NCBI RefSeq assembly: GCF_030812415.1 | Contig: NZ_JAUSST010000005.1 | Span: forward strand, 575,892-639,891 | Source of the DNA: Paenibacillus harenae | Lineage (GTDB): Bacteria > Bacillota > Bacilli > Paenibacillales > Paenibacillaceae | Length of the DNA: 64,000 nt | Direction: 5' to 3' | Part shown: piece after piece, positions 44,291-53,311 of the stretch | Layout: each line of letters begins with the position of its first letter | Numbering within the stretch: position 1 is the stretch's first letter | Position numbers and translations under genes: made by a program | Notes under the pieces: generated by a model | Told to the model about the DNA's origin: nothing | Database searches by the model: none | Seen by the model: only the letters and a program-made list of their open reading frames with translations

Positions 44291-44304
44291 AGAACACATA
44301 TTCT
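44291..44304 (+). promoter_or_regulatory. Degenerate SOS (LexA) box at the uvrBA start site
   Basis: AGAACACATATTCT matches 11 of 14 positions of the Bacillus LexA consensus CGAACRNRYGTTYC. It sits exactly where transcription from the 44257-44285 promoter should begin. SOS control of uvrBA is established in Bacillus; the match here is imperfect. Confidence 0.55.
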
Positions 44305-44402
44305 CATATGAATTCGGCAATTGAGGCCGGTTTTTTCGCTTGAAACGGTTTAATTTGCCTATACTGATAAGATAGATGCAATAACGGAGGTGGAGATTAG
44401 GC

Positions 44403-46403
44403 GTGAGCGAGCTAGTGAAGGACACGAGGCTTTTCGAGTTGAAATCGGATTATACGCCGCAGGGCGATCAGCCTAAAGCGATCGCAGAACTGCTTGAAGG
44501 GATTGCAAGCGGCAAGCGGCATCAGACGCTGCTCGGCGCGACGGGAACGGGAAAGACGTATACGATCGCGAATACGATCGCGCAGCTTAATCGGCCGACG
44601 CTCGTTATTGCGCATAACAAGACATTGGCTGCGCAGCTGTGCAGCGAGTTCAAGCAGTTTTTCCCCGACAATGCCGTCGAATATTTCGTAAGCTATTACG
44701 ATTACTACCAACCGGAGGCCTATATCCCTTCGACGGATACGTTTATCGAGAAGGATTCAAGCATCAACGATGAGATCGATAAGCTGCGCCACTCGGCTAC
44801 GAGCGCCTTGTTCGAGCGCCGGGACGTTATTATCGTGGCGAGCGTATCGTGCATATACGGCCTCGGTTCCCCGTCGGAATACGGCAGTCTCGTGCTTTCG
44901 CTTCGAGTGGGGATGGAGAAGCCGCGCGATGCGATTCTGCATAAACTGGTCGATATTCAATACCAGCGGAATGATATTAGCTTCACGCGCGGCACGTTCC
45001 GCGTACGAGGCGATATTGTGGAGATTTTCCCTGTTGCCAACAATGAGAGAGCAATTCGCGTCGAGCTGTTCGGCGACGAGATCGAGCGGATCTCGGAGAT
45101 CGACGTGCTTACGGGAGAGATCGTAGGCGAACGCGAGCATATTGCTATATTCCCGGCGTCTCACTTCGTTACCCACGAGGACACAATGAAGATTGCGCTG
45201 GTCAATATCGAACGCGAGCTCGAGGAACGTCTTGCCGAGCTGCGCGAAGCGGGCAAACTGTTGGAAGCCCAGCGGCTCGAACAGCGGACGCGCTATGATC
45301 TGGAGATGATGGCGGAGATGGGCTTCTGCTCCGGCATCGAGAACTATTCGGGCCCGATGACGTTCAGGGAACGCGGCGCAACGCCTTATACGCTGCTCGA
45401 CTTCTTCCCGGACGATATGCTCGTCGTGATCGACGAGTCCCATGTATCCTTGCCGCAGATTCGCGCCATGTACAATGGCGACCGCGCGAGGAAAGAGATG
45501 CTCGTCAATCACGGCTTCCGTCTGCCTTCGGCGATGGATAACCGTCCGCTTCGCTTCGAGGAGTTCGAGCAGAAGACGAAGCAATTGATCTATGTATCCG
45601 CGACGCCTGGGCCGTACGAGCTTGAGCATTGCGAGACGATGACGGAGCAGATCATTCGTCCGACCGGGCTTATCGATCCAATAATTGACATTCGTCCGAC
45701 GAAAGGTCAGATCGATGTTTTACTGACTGAGATCAGAGATCGAATTGCGAAGGACGAGCGCGTCCTTGTTACGACATTAACGAAGAAGATGTCGGAGGAT
45801 TTGACCGATTACTTGAAAGAAGTCGGCATCAAAGTTCGTTATCTCCATTCTGATATTAAGACATTAGAGCGGTTGGCGATTTTGCGGGATTTGCGTCTGG
45901 GCGTTTTCCATGTGCTCGTAGGGATCAACTTGCTGCGGGAAGGTCTTGACCTGCCGGAAGTATCGCTCGTCACTATTCTCGACGCCGACAAGGAAGGTTT
46001 CCTGCGTTCCGACCGTGCGCTGATTCAAACGATAGGCCGCGCGGCTAGGAATAGCGAGGGCCGCGTCATTATGTTTGCGGATAAAATAACGGATTCGATG
46101 GATCGCGCCATAAAGGAGACGGAACGTCGCCGCGCGATTCAGCTTGCATTCAACGAGAAGCACGGAATAACGCCGCAGACGATACGCAAGAAGGTGCATG
46201 ACGTTATCGAGGCGACGAAGGTTGCCGAGCAGAAGGCCGATTATTTGGCCGGCGCGAGCGCCGGGAAGATGACGAAGAAAGAACGTCAGGCATTGCTGCA
46301 GAAGCTGGAGGCAGAGATGAAGGAAGCGGCGAAGAGCTTGCAGTTCGAGCGTGCCGCCGAGCTTCGCGACGCGCTTCTCGAGCTTCGGGCAGAATTGGAA
46401 TAA
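44403..46403 (+). CDS. uvrB: Excinuclease ABC subunit B
   Basis: 666 aa. GTG start after GGAGGTGGAG. Damage-verifying helicase of nucleotide excision repair. Walker A GATGTGKTYT, beta-hairpin region YYDYYQPEAYIP, DEAD-like VVIDESHV, helicase motif VI QTIGRAARNSEGR, and the C-terminal UVR motif that contacts UvrC (LEAEMKEAAKSLQFERAAEL). Operon with uvrA, 16 bases apart. Confidence 0.97.
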   Translation: MSELVKDTRLFELKSDYTPQGDQPKAIAELLEGIASGKRHQTLLGATGTGKTYTIANTIAQLNRPTLVIAHNKTLAAQLCSEFKQFFPDNAVEYFVSYYDYYQPEAYIPSTDTFIEKDSSINDEIDKLRHSATSALFERRDVIIVASVSCIYGLGSPSEYGSLVLSLRVGMEKPRDAILHKLVDIQYQRNDISFTRGTFRVRGDIVEIFPVANNERAIRVELFGDEIERISEIDVLTGEIVGEREHIAIFPASHFVTHEDTMKIALVNIERELEERLAELREAGKLLEAQRLEQRTRYDLEMMAEMGFCSGIENYSGPMTFRERGATPYTLLDFFPDDMLVVIDESHVSLPQIRAMYNGDRARKEMLVNHGFRLPSAMDNRPLRFEEFEQKTKQLIYVSATPGPYELEHCETMTEQIIRPTGLIDPIIDIRPTKGQIDVLLTEIRDRIAKDERVLVTTLTKKMSEDLTDYLKEVGIKVRYLHSDIKTLERLAILRDLRLGVFHVLVGINLLREGLDLPEVSLVTILDADKEGFLRSDRALIQTIGRAARNSEGRVIMFADKITDSMDRAIKETERRRAIQLAFNEKHGITPQTIRKKVHDVIEATKVAEQKADYLAGASAGKMTKKERQALLQKLEAEMKEAAKSLQFERAAELRDALLELRAELE

Positions 46404-46419
46404 GTAGGGGGAGAAACGA

Positions 46420-49305
46420 TTGGCAAGCGACAAAATAGTCATTAAGGGAGCTCGTGCCCACAACCTGAAAGGCATCGACGTCACGATCCCGCGCGATAAA
46501 TTCGTTGTTCTAACCGGGCTTAGCGGCTCTGGCAAGTCATCCTTGGCGTTCGATACGATCTACGCCGAAGGGCAGCGCCGTTATGTAGAATCGCTGTCCG
46601 CATACGCGCGCCAGTTTCTTGGCCAGATGGAGAAGCCGGACGTTGATTCCATAGAGGGCTTATCGCCGGCAATATCGATCGACCAGAAGACGACGAGCCG
46701 CAATCCGCGCTCGACCGTCGGTACCGTTACCGAAATTTACGATTACTTGCGTCTGTTGTTCGCTCGTATCGGCAAGCCTCATTGCCCGGAGCATGGCATC
46801 GCGATCGCATCCCAGACCGTCGAGCAGATGGTCGACCGCATTATGGAATATCCGGAGAAAACGAAGCTTCAGATATTGGCTCCGATTATATCGGGACGCA
46901 AGGGCGAACATACGAAGCTGCTGGCCGATATTCAGAAGCAGGGCTTCGTGCGCGTACGCGTTAACGGCGAGCTGCGCGAGTTGAGCGAGAAGATTGAGCT
47001 GGAGAAGAACAAGAAACATAGCATCGAGGTTGTCGTAGACCGTATCGTCGTGAAGTCCGACGTACACAGCAGGCTTGCGGATTCGCTGGAAACAGCGCTT
47101 AAGCTGTCGGAAGGCCGCGTGCTCGTTGATATTATCGATCAAGAGGAGCTCTTGTTCAGTTCCAATCTGGCTTGTCCGGAATGCGGCTTCAGCATCGAGG
47201 AGCTTGCGCCGCGCATGTTCTCCTTCAACAGCCCATACGGCGCTTGTCCGGAATGCGACGGTCTCGGCGCGAAGATGATCGTCGATCCGGACCTGCTTAC
47301 GCCGGATGGAAGCAAGTCGATTCAAGAGGGAGCCTTCCTTGCCTGGGCAGGAAGCACGTCGAACTATTATCCGCAGTTTCTAAGCGCGGTGTGCGAGCAC
47401 TATGGCATTCCCCAAAACGTGCCGGTCGACGAGCTGCAGCCAGAGCAATTGAAGAAGCTGCTTTACGGAACGGGCGGCGAGAAGGTTCGTTTCTTGTACG
47501 AGAACGACTTCGGTCATCGGAAGGAAGCGTACGTACCGTTCGAAGGCATCGTCAACAACCTGGAACGGCGATACCGCGATACCGCTTCGGACATGATGAG
47601 AGAGCATATTGAAGGTTATATGAGCGCCAAGCCTTGCGGCGGCTGCAAGGGACAGCGGCTGCGGAAGGAAAGCTTGGCTGTTACGATCGGCGCGCAAAAC
47701 ATTGCGCATGTAACGTTGCTTTCGATCGGCGAAGCAAACCGCTATTTCGAAGGATTAACGCTAACGGAGAAGGAACTGACGATCGCGAACCTGATTCTGA
47801 AGGAGATCAACAGCCGTCTCGGCTTCCTTGTCAATGTGGGCCTTGAATACTTGTCGCTTAGCCGTGCGGCAGGCACATTATCCGGCGGCGAAGCGCAGCG
47901 GATCAGGCTTGCCACGCAGATCGGATCCAGCTTGATGGGCGTCTTGTATATATTGGACGAGCCGAGCATTGGCTTGCATCAACGCGATAACGACCGCTTG
48001 ATTCAGACGCTGGAGCATATGCGCAATCTCGGCAATACGTTGATCGTCGTCGAGCATGACGAGGATACGATGCTGGCTGCCGACTATATCATCGACATTG
48101 GACCTGGAGCGGGCATCCATGGCGGTATGGTTATCGCGCAAGGAACGCCGCAGGAAGTGATGAACGATGAGAACTCGCTAACGGGTCAATACTTGAGCGG
48201 ACGCAAGTTCATTCAAGTGCCGATCGAGCGCCGTCCAACGAACGACAAGTGGCTGGAGGTTCGCGGGGCGAAGGAGAATAACCTGCGCAATGTGAACGTG
48301 AAGATTCCGCTTGGCGTATTTTCCGCGGTAACGGGCGTATCGGGCTCAGGGAAGTCTACCTTCGTCAACGAAATCTTGTATAAGACGCTTGCGCGCGACT
48401 TGAACAAGGCGAAGGTTCGTCCAGGCCAATACAAGGAAATGCGCGGCCTGGAGCATTTGGAGAAGGTCATCGATATTGACCAGTCGCCAATCGGCCGTAC
48501 GCCTCGCTCCAATCCGGCAACGTATACAGGCGTATTCGACGATATTCGCGATCTCTATGCAAGCACGAACGAAGCGAAGGTGCGCGGCTATAAGAAAGGC
48601 CGCTTCAGCTTCAACGTGAAGGGCGGCAGATGCGAAGCATGCAGAGGTGACGGCATCATTAAGATCGAGATGCACTTCTTGCCGGATGTATACGTGCCTT
48701 GCGAGATTTGCAAAGGCAAGCGCTACAACCGCGAGACGCTTGAAGTGAAGTACAAAGGCAAGAACATTGCCGAAGTGCTGGAGATGACGATAGAGGACGG
48801 CTGTATCTTCTTCGAGAACATTCCGCGCATTCATCGCAAAGTGCAGACGTTGCTTGATGTAGGCTTAGGCTATATGAAGCTCGGCCAGCCGGCAACGACG
48901 CTTTCGGGCGGCGAGGCGCAACGCGTGAAGCTTGCTGCCGAGCTTTATCGGCGCAGCACGGGCAAGACGCTTTATATTCTTGACGAGCCGACGACGGGTC
49001 TTCATGTAGATGACATCGACAGGCTGCTTACGGTCCTTCACAGACTCGTTGATTCCGGCGAGTCGGTACTCGTTATCGAGCATAATCTGGATGTCATTAA
49101 GACGGCTGATTACTTGATCGATCTTGGTCCGGAAGGCGGTAATGGCGGCGGAACAATCGTAGCAACGGGTACGCCGGAGCAGGTCGTTAAGGTGGAGCAA
49201 TCGTATACCGGCAAATACTTGAAGCCGATCATGGAACGTGACCGCGAGCGTACGCTAGCTCTCCATAAGCGACTGGAGAATGCCGTCGGCGCTGCAGCCG
49301 AGTAA
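46420..49305 (+). CDS. uvrA: Excinuclease ABC subunit A
   Basis: 961 aa. TTG start after GGGGGAGAAA gives MASDKIVIKGARAHNLK. ABC-class damage sensor that loads UvrB. Two ATP-binding cassettes (GLSGSGKSS and GVSGSGKST with signatures LSGGEAQRIRLA and LSGGEAQRVKLA), and two zinc modules (CPEC...CPEC and CEAC...CEIC). Length and order are typical. Followed after four bases by a VOC protein that may be co-transcribed. Confidence 0.97.
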   Translation: MASDKIVIKGARAHNLKGIDVTIPRDKFVVLTGLSGSGKSSLAFDTIYAEGQRRYVESLSAYARQFLGQMEKPDVDSIEGLSPAISIDQKTTSRNPRSTVGTVTEIYDYLRLLFARIGKPHCPEHGIAIASQTVEQMVDRIMEYPEKTKLQILAPIISGRKGEHTKLLADIQKQGFVRVRVNGELRELSEKIELEKNKKHSIEVVVDRIVVKSDVHSRLADSLETALKLSEGRVLVDIIDQEELLFSSNLACPECGFSIEELAPRMFSFNSPYGACPECDGLGAKMIVDPDLLTPDGSKSIQEGAFLAWAGSTSNYYPQFLSAVCEHYGIPQNVPVDELQPEQLKKLLYGTGGEKVRFLYENDFGHRKEAYVPFEGIVNNLERRYRDTASDMMREHIEGYMSAKPCGGCKGQRLRKESLAVTIGAQNIAHVTLLSIGEANRYFEGLTLTEKELTIANLILKEINSRLGFLVNVGLEYLSLSRAAGTLSGGEAQRIRLATQIGSSLMGVLYILDEPSIGLHQRDNDRLIQTLEHMRNLGNTLIVVEHDEDTMLAADYIIDIGPGAGIHGGMVIAQGTPQEVMNDENSLTGQYLSGRKFIQVPIERRPTNDKWLEVRGAKENNLRNVNVKIPLGVFSAVTGVSGSGKSTFVNEILYKTLARDLNKAKVRPGQYKEMRGLEHLEKVIDIDQSPIGRTPRSNPATYTGVFDDIRDLYASTNEAKVRGYKKGRFSFNVKGGRCEACRGDGIIKIEMHFLPDVYVPCEICKGKRYNRETLEVKYKGKNIAEVLEMTIEDGCIFFENIPRIHRKVQTLLDVGLGYMKLGQPATTLSGGEAQRVKLAAELYRRSTGKTLYILDEPTTGLHVDDIDRLLTVLHRLVDSGESVLVIEHNLDVIKTADYLIDLGPEGGNGGGTIVATGTPEQVVKVEQSYTGKYLKPIMERDRERTLALHKRLENAVGAAAE

Positions 49306-49309
49306 AGCT

Positions 49310-49690
49310 ATGGGTGCACAACGATCCAAAGCTAACCCGGCAATGCATTGTTGCATTCCCGTCAAGGATGTGAAGCAAGCGGCTGTCTGGTATGTGAAAT
49401 ATATGGGCTGCGAGTATGGCGATACGATTACGGAGCGGCACGCTCAGTTGAAGTTGTCCGGCGGTCCCGATATTACCCTTATTGGCGTCGATGAGTGCTT
49501 TCAGCTGAAGCAGGACGGGCAAGTCATTCCGATGATGGACTTCTTGTGTGAAGATGTGCAAGAACTTCATGAATATTTTGAGTATAGCGGTATTCGCGTA
49601 GGTGCGATTGTCGATCAAGGCCGTTCAGGAAAAAGTTTTAAATTACTTGATCCGGACGGCAATCACTTGATTGTGTGGCAGACAGAATAG
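49310..49690 (+). CDS. VOC-superfamily (glyoxalase-fold) protein
   Basis: 126 aa from ATG 49310, which begins four bases after uvrA stops; no clear ribosome site, and ATG 49343 (MHCCIPVKDVK) is an alternative. One pair of beta-alpha-beta-beta-beta modules: HCCIPVKDVKQAAVWYVKYMG and VQELHEYFEYSGI...FKLLDPDGNHLIVWQ. The ending is typical of VOC metal-site strands. Ligand and reaction are unknown. Confidence 0.7.
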   Translation: MGAQRSKANPAMHCCIPVKDVKQAAVWYVKYMGCEYGDTITERHAQLKLSGGPDITLIGVDECFQLKQDGQVIPMMDFLCEDVQELHEYFEYSGIRVGAIVDQGRSGKSFKLLDPDGNHLIVWQTE

Positions 49691-49759
49691 CCAACCGTCA
49701 GTGGAGCTTGAGATTGCCAGTCTATGTTATTCGATTAAGTTGAAAATAAGCAAAAAAAG

Positions 49760-49807
49760 AACCGTTTCGATAACAGAGTTCACACTTTGGCGAAGCGGTT
49801 TTTGTTT
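49760..49807 (+). terminator. Terminator of the uvrBA-VOC operon
   Basis: AACCGTTTCG pairs with CGAAGCGGTT across a 21-nt loop, followed by TTTGTTT. Confidence 0.7.
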
Positions 49808-49848
49808 CTCTCATCAGGATGAGTAACACATTTTAAGGAGGAGAAGGA

Positions 49849-50262
49849 ATGGCGAGTCATAGTCAGAAGATGACGACTTTTCTCATGTTTGCAGGGCAGG
49901 CCGAGGCGGCGATGAACGACTATGTGTCGATATTCGATGAGTCGGAGGTCATAAGCATAATCCGCTATGGTGCAGAAGGGCCTGGTGACGAAGGAACGGT
50001 CATGCATGCGCTGTTTACGCTGAAAGGGCAGCAGTTTATGTGTATCGACAGCAGTGTGAATCATGCTTTTACATTCACGCCGGCCATCTCGATTTTCGTC
50101 ACCTGCGATACGGATCAAGAGATAGATGAAGTGTTCAGAAAGTTATCTGATGGCGGTTCTGTCTTGATGCCTTTATCGCAGACGCCAGTCAGCAAGCAGT
50201 TTGGCTGGGTGCAAGATAAGTACGGCGTATCCTGGCAGTTGAACTTGCCCAATCAACAATAG
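49849..50262 (+). CDS. VOC-superfamily protein, PhnB/3-demethylubiquinone-methyltransferase-like
   Basis: 137 aa. ATG after AAGGAGGAGAAGG. The phrases TTFLMFAGQAEAAMNDYVSIF, GTVMHALFTLKGQQFMCIDS and FGWVQDKYGVSWQLNL mark the PhnB-like VOC group. The family name '3-demethylubiquinone methyltransferase' is a historical label; these small proteins lack a SAM domain. Function unknown. It is preceded by a terminator and has its own strong ribosome site. Confidence 0.82.
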   Translation: MASHSQKMTTFLMFAGQAEAAMNDYVSIFDESEVISIIRYGAEGPGDEGTVMHALFTLKGQQFMCIDSSVNHAFTFTPAISIFVTCDTDQEIDEVFRKLSDGGSVLMPLSQTPVSKQFGWVQDKYGVSWQLNLPNQQ

Positions 50263-50404
50263 GTTAGAGCAGGTTCATTGATTTCTGCGCGCGTGTTGTT
50301 ATAGATACTGGCAGAGATGGACATTTTATATTTGCGGGGCGGAATTGAGAAACCATCAAACCTGGTTGACTTTTATGCGGTGACATTTAATCTACGAGAA
50401 AAAT

Positions 50405-50422
50405 CGTGACAAACTTGTTACG
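50405..50422. promoter_or_regulatory. Palindrome upstream of the small membrane protein gene
   Basis: CGTGACAA-AC-TTGTTACG is a dyad with 8-bp arms and one mismatch. It lies about 12 bp downstream of a TTGACT (50366) / TAATCT (50388) promoter-like pair and about 85 bp before the ATG. Operator-like; binding protein unknown. Confidence 0.35.
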
Positions 50423-50508
50423 AATCGCGTTTCAGGCTTGCATCAACGGCCACTTGAAGCTAACATAGAGTAATATTAGGCAACGTGCGAATAAAAGGAG
50501 GTCCCCTC

Positions 50509-50730
50509 ATGTTTTTTTTGGCAGCAGAAGAAGCAGCAAAGGAAGCCAGCAAAATTAATACATTCGACTGGTTCATGCTCGCATTCACCGTTATTATCCT
50601 CATCGGGTTTATTCGATTGCTGAATACGCGCCCGAAGAAAAACTATTTTGCAATCGGCTTTACTTTTGTGTCGCTTGCTTTGTTCCTGGTAATCGACTAC
50701 ATAATGATTTTCAAAATCTGGTTGGCTTAA
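50509..50730 (+). CDS. Small membrane protein, DUF2759-like
   Basis: 73 aa. ATG 50509 is 6 nt after AAAGGAGGT; the upstream GTG at 50485 overlaps the ribosome site. Two membrane spans (about 24-42 FDWFMLAFTVIILIGFIRL and 50-71 YFAIGFTFVSLALFLVIDY) separated by NTRPKKN. Resembles the small DUF2759 proteins of Bacillales; that match is from memory and not certain. No catalytic motif. Confidence 0.65.
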   Translation: MFFLAAEEAAKEASKINTFDWFMLAFTVIILIGFIRLLNTRPKKNYFAIGFTFVSLALFLVIDYIMIFKIWLA

Positions 50731-50750
50731 GCCGTCAGACTGTCAGATGA

Positions 50751-50797
50751 AGGTTGTTCGATGAGCATTACGCTTATTGGACAGCCTCTTTTTTTTC
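50751..50797 (+). terminator. Terminator of the small membrane protein gene
   Basis: A 16-bp stem rich in G-U pairs: AGGTTGTTCGATGAGC pairs with GCTTATTGGACAGCCT, followed by TCTTTTTTTT. Confidence 0.8.
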
Positions 50798-50814
50798 GCT
50801 CTTTCATAATAAAC

Positions 50815-50858
50815 AAGAGGCGTACAAGAATCGTTAACGATTCCTGCAAGCCTCTTTC
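50815..50858 (-). terminator. Terminator of the sugar isomerase-like gene
   Basis: AAGAGGC and AAGAATCG pair with CGATTCCTG and GCCTCTT around TTAA. On the minus strand it is followed by TTGTTTATT. Confidence 0.8.
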
Positions 50859-50880
50859 TTCTTCATTAAAACGTATTAGA

Positions 50881-51849
50881 TTAAACCCACCACATCTCGC
50901 CAAGCGGCTCGCGGATCAGTACTTGCTGCAGATTTTGAACGGCTTTCGTGAAGCCTTCGTCAACCGACATCAAGCCGTCCTCATGTTCAATGCTTACGAC
51001 ATAGTCGTAACCAACGAGACGAAGCGCGCTGATGATATCCGCCCATGTTTTCAGATCATGACCGAAGCCGACCGTACGGAACTGCCAAGCGCGGTCAAGC
51101 ATGAGAGAGTAGGATTGCATATCCGTTACGCCGTGGTGATTGACGTTGATCGGATCGATCGTTGTATCCTTCGCATGGAAGTGGTGAATCGCGCCGGCGC
51201 GACCGAGAATATGAACGGCTTGCACGGGATCGATTCCTTGCCACCACATATGGCTTGGGTCCAGGTTAGCTCCGATTGCGTTTCCTGCCGCTTCGCGAAG
51301 GCGAAGCAGGGTGGACGGGCTATGTACGGAGAAACCGCCGTGAAGCTCAAGACCGATCTTGATTCCAGCATCGGTTGCCAGCTTGCCGATCTCGGACCAA
51401 TATGGAATAACTTTCTCTTCCCATTGCCATTTCAGAATATCTTGATAATCGTTAGGCCAAGGCGCAACCGGCCAGTTCGGGTATTTAGCGTCTTCGTGGT
51501 CGCCAGGGCAGCCGGAGAACGTATTAACGACGGATACTTCAAGACGGTTGGCAAGCTCGATCGTTTTGCGGATCACTTCATCATGCTCGGTCGAAATCGC
51601 CTTCTGCGGATGAAGCGGATTCGCGTGGCAGCTAAGTGCGCTGATCATCAGTCCGCGCGATTCTACCGCTTGTTTATACGCTTTCAATTTGCCGCTGTCA
51701 GCTAGCAGGCCGTCAAGGTCGCAATGCGCGTTGCCCGGGTAGCCGCCTGTGCCGATTTCGATTGCTTGAAGTCCTTTGGAAGCGATATAGTCGAGCGCCT
51801 CTTCAAACGACTTCTGTGCAAACAATACGCTGAATACACCTAATTTCAT
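50881..51849 (-). CDS. Sugar phosphate isomerase/epimerase-like TIM barrel
   Basis: 322 aa. ATG 51849 after CAGGAGG. Xylose-isomerase-like (AP endonuclease 2) TIM barrel. Metal and active-site regions: IEIGTGGYPGNAHCD, VVNTFSGCPG, IGLELHGGFSVHS (Glu), NLDPSHMWWQGIDP (Asp, His), HFHAKDTTI (His, Asp) and VVSIEHEDG (Glu). Members isomerise or epimerise sugars and inositols; substrate not readable. Monocistronic, with an extended -10 promoter. Confidence 0.85.
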   Translation of the reverse strand: MKLGVFSVLFAQKSFEEALDYIASKGLQAIEIGTGGYPGNAHCDLDGLLADSGKLKAYKQAVESRGLMISALSCHANPLHPQKAISTEHDEVIRKTIELANRLEVSVVNTFSGCPGDHEDAKYPNWPVAPWPNDYQDILKWQWEEKVIPYWSEIGKLATDAGIKIGLELHGGFSVHSPSTLLRLREAAGNAIGANLDPSHMWWQGIDPVQAVHILGRAGAIHHFHAKDTTIDPINVNHHGVTDMQSYSLMLDRAWQFRTVGFGHDLKTWADIISALRLVGYDYVVSIEHEDGLMSVDEGFTKAVQNLQQVLIREPLGEMWWV

Positions 51850-51902
51850 TTGGAAAATAACCTCCTGAATCCATCATATGGATAGTATTCTAAGTCTCCT
51901 TC

Positions 51903-51908
51903 ATTATA
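51903..51908 (-). promoter_or_regulatory. Extended -10 promoter of the isomerase-like gene
   Basis: On the minus strand TGATATAAT gives an extended -10 (TGN-TATAAT); the -35 is poor, which extended -10 promoters tolerate. Confidence 0.5.
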
Positions 51909-52135
51909 TCACTTCTAGTCGGACAACACATAAGCCCAATCACATTTGACAAAATTGCATAATAACACAGCAAACAAGAGGAGTAGAGAAGACATAGGCC
52001 GGTAGTCTTATTTTTCATTGTAAGATTTATGTAAACATGTTACATTCAAACGTGATTGCTTATTTTCCCAATTGGCAATAGATTTATAGATTGCTGGCTA
52101 CATAATGGAAAGAAGGAAGCAGGGGGGGGAATAGT

Positions 52136-53254
52136 ATGAATCGCAGAATGATGCGTATTTGCAGCCTGATTGTACTGGGGGCGTTAGCCGCAGCAGGAAC
52201 AGTATGGGCAGCGGGAAGCGGCGCTTCGTCACCGATCGTGTTGAACGCCAAAAACATTAATGGAGAAATCTATGTCAAGGCAAGCTCCTTAACGGGCAAA
52301 CTGGGCGGTTCGGGAACCTTCGACGCCAAGACGGGCACTTATTCCTATACGCCTGCGGCGGACATCTCGTCGGTCATTAAGAAAGTATCGCCATCGGTCG
52401 TAGCGATAATCGGCAAGCCGAGCGATATCGGCACAGCCGACCCGCGGTACGCGCTGGCGCATGGAACGGGCGTTATTATCCGTGCGGACGGCTGGATCGT
52501 AACGAACGCGCATGTCGTAGATGAAATGACGAATCTCGTCGTCGTAACGGCGGATGGGAAGCAATACGATGCTGTGCGCACGCACTACGATGAGGCGAGC
52601 GACCTCGCGCTAGTGAAGATCAAAGCGACGAAGCTTCCAATTGCCAAGCTTGCGCCTTCGCCGCTGAAGGTAACGATCGGCGAATCGGTTATCGCGATCG
52701 GCACGCCGGTAGATTTCTCGCTGCGCAACACGGCGACAAGCGGTATTCTCAGCGGGATGAATCGCAGCATATCGTCGGCGTACAACTTGTTGCAGACGGA
52801 CGCTGCGATCAATCCGGGCAACAGCGGCGGACCGCTCGTTAATATGAAAGGCGAGATTATCGGCATCAATTCGCTGAAGTTCGTTGAAGTAGGCATCGAG
52901 AGCCTTGGCTTCTCCATTCCCGCGGATACCGTTACCTATGTAACGAATCACTTTTTCAAATACGGATATGTCAACCGCGCTTCGCTTGGCCTGCAGCTTG
53001 AGGAAAGCTGGTCGGCGATTATCGGCATTCCGAGCTCCGATCCGCTCACGGTGAAGACGGTCGATTCGGAATCGGCGAAGAAGGCGGGCATTCAAAGCGG
53101 CCAGCTGCTTTATAAAGTGGCAGGCAAGCAAGTCTCTACTATAGTAGAGATCAACGAGCTGTTGAAATCGTATTTGCCGGGTCAGCAGGTCGAAGTGATG
53201 CTTCAAATCGACGGCGACCTCGTAACGAAGAAACTTACGCTTGCTAAAGGTTAG
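52136..53254 (+). CDS. HtrA-like S1C serine protease with PDZ domain
   Basis: 372 aa. ATG after a run of eight G residues. Signal peptide 1-25 (...GTVWAA). Residues about 33-75 form a short stalk-type module (VLNAKNINGEIYVKASSL). Trypsin-like protease about 80-275 with His in VTNAHVVDE, Asp in ASDLALVKI and Ser in NPGNSGGPL. PDZ about 285-370. Exported, acting on proteins outside the membrane. HtrA proteases degrade or refold damaged exported proteins, and its triad is intact. The partner gene downstream also has stalk modules. Confidence 0.88.
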   Translation: MNRRMMRICSLIVLGALAAAGTVWAAGSGASSPIVLNAKNINGEIYVKASSLTGKLGGSGTFDAKTGTYSYTPAADISSVIKKVSPSVVAIIGKPSDIGTADPRYALAHGTGVIIRADGWIVTNAHVVDEMTNLVVVTADGKQYDAVRTHYDEASDLALVKIKATKLPIAKLAPSPLKVTIGESVIAIGTPVDFSLRNTATSGILSGMNRSISSAYNLLQTDAAINPGNSGGPLVNMKGEIIGINSLKFVEVGIESLGFSIPADTVTYVTNHFFKYGYVNRASLGLQLEESWSAIIGIPSSDPLTVKTVDSESAKKAGIQSGQLLYKVAGKQVSTIVEINELLKSYLPGQQVEVMLQIDGDLVTKKLTLAKG

Positions 53255-53311
53255 ATTATTTAAGCTCTGCAATCACAGAACAAATTACATTTAGAGGGAG
53301 CAATTATAACC

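Noticed and set aside
44314..44337. Weak hairpin CGGC...GCCG plus T run before uvrB
   Set aside because: A four-bp stem is too weak to call a terminator or attenuator, and it lies downstream of the uvrBA promoter.
50761..51705. Plus-strand 314-codon frame over the isomerase-like gene
   Set aside because: Its start lies in a terminator hairpin, and the opposite strand encodes a clear TIM-barrel protein with conserved metal ligands.
52030..52044. Near-palindrome TGTAAACATGTTACA upstream of the htrA-like gene
   Set aside because: Arms are only 5 bp exact and no well-spaced promoter could be placed beside it, so it is not reported as an operator.
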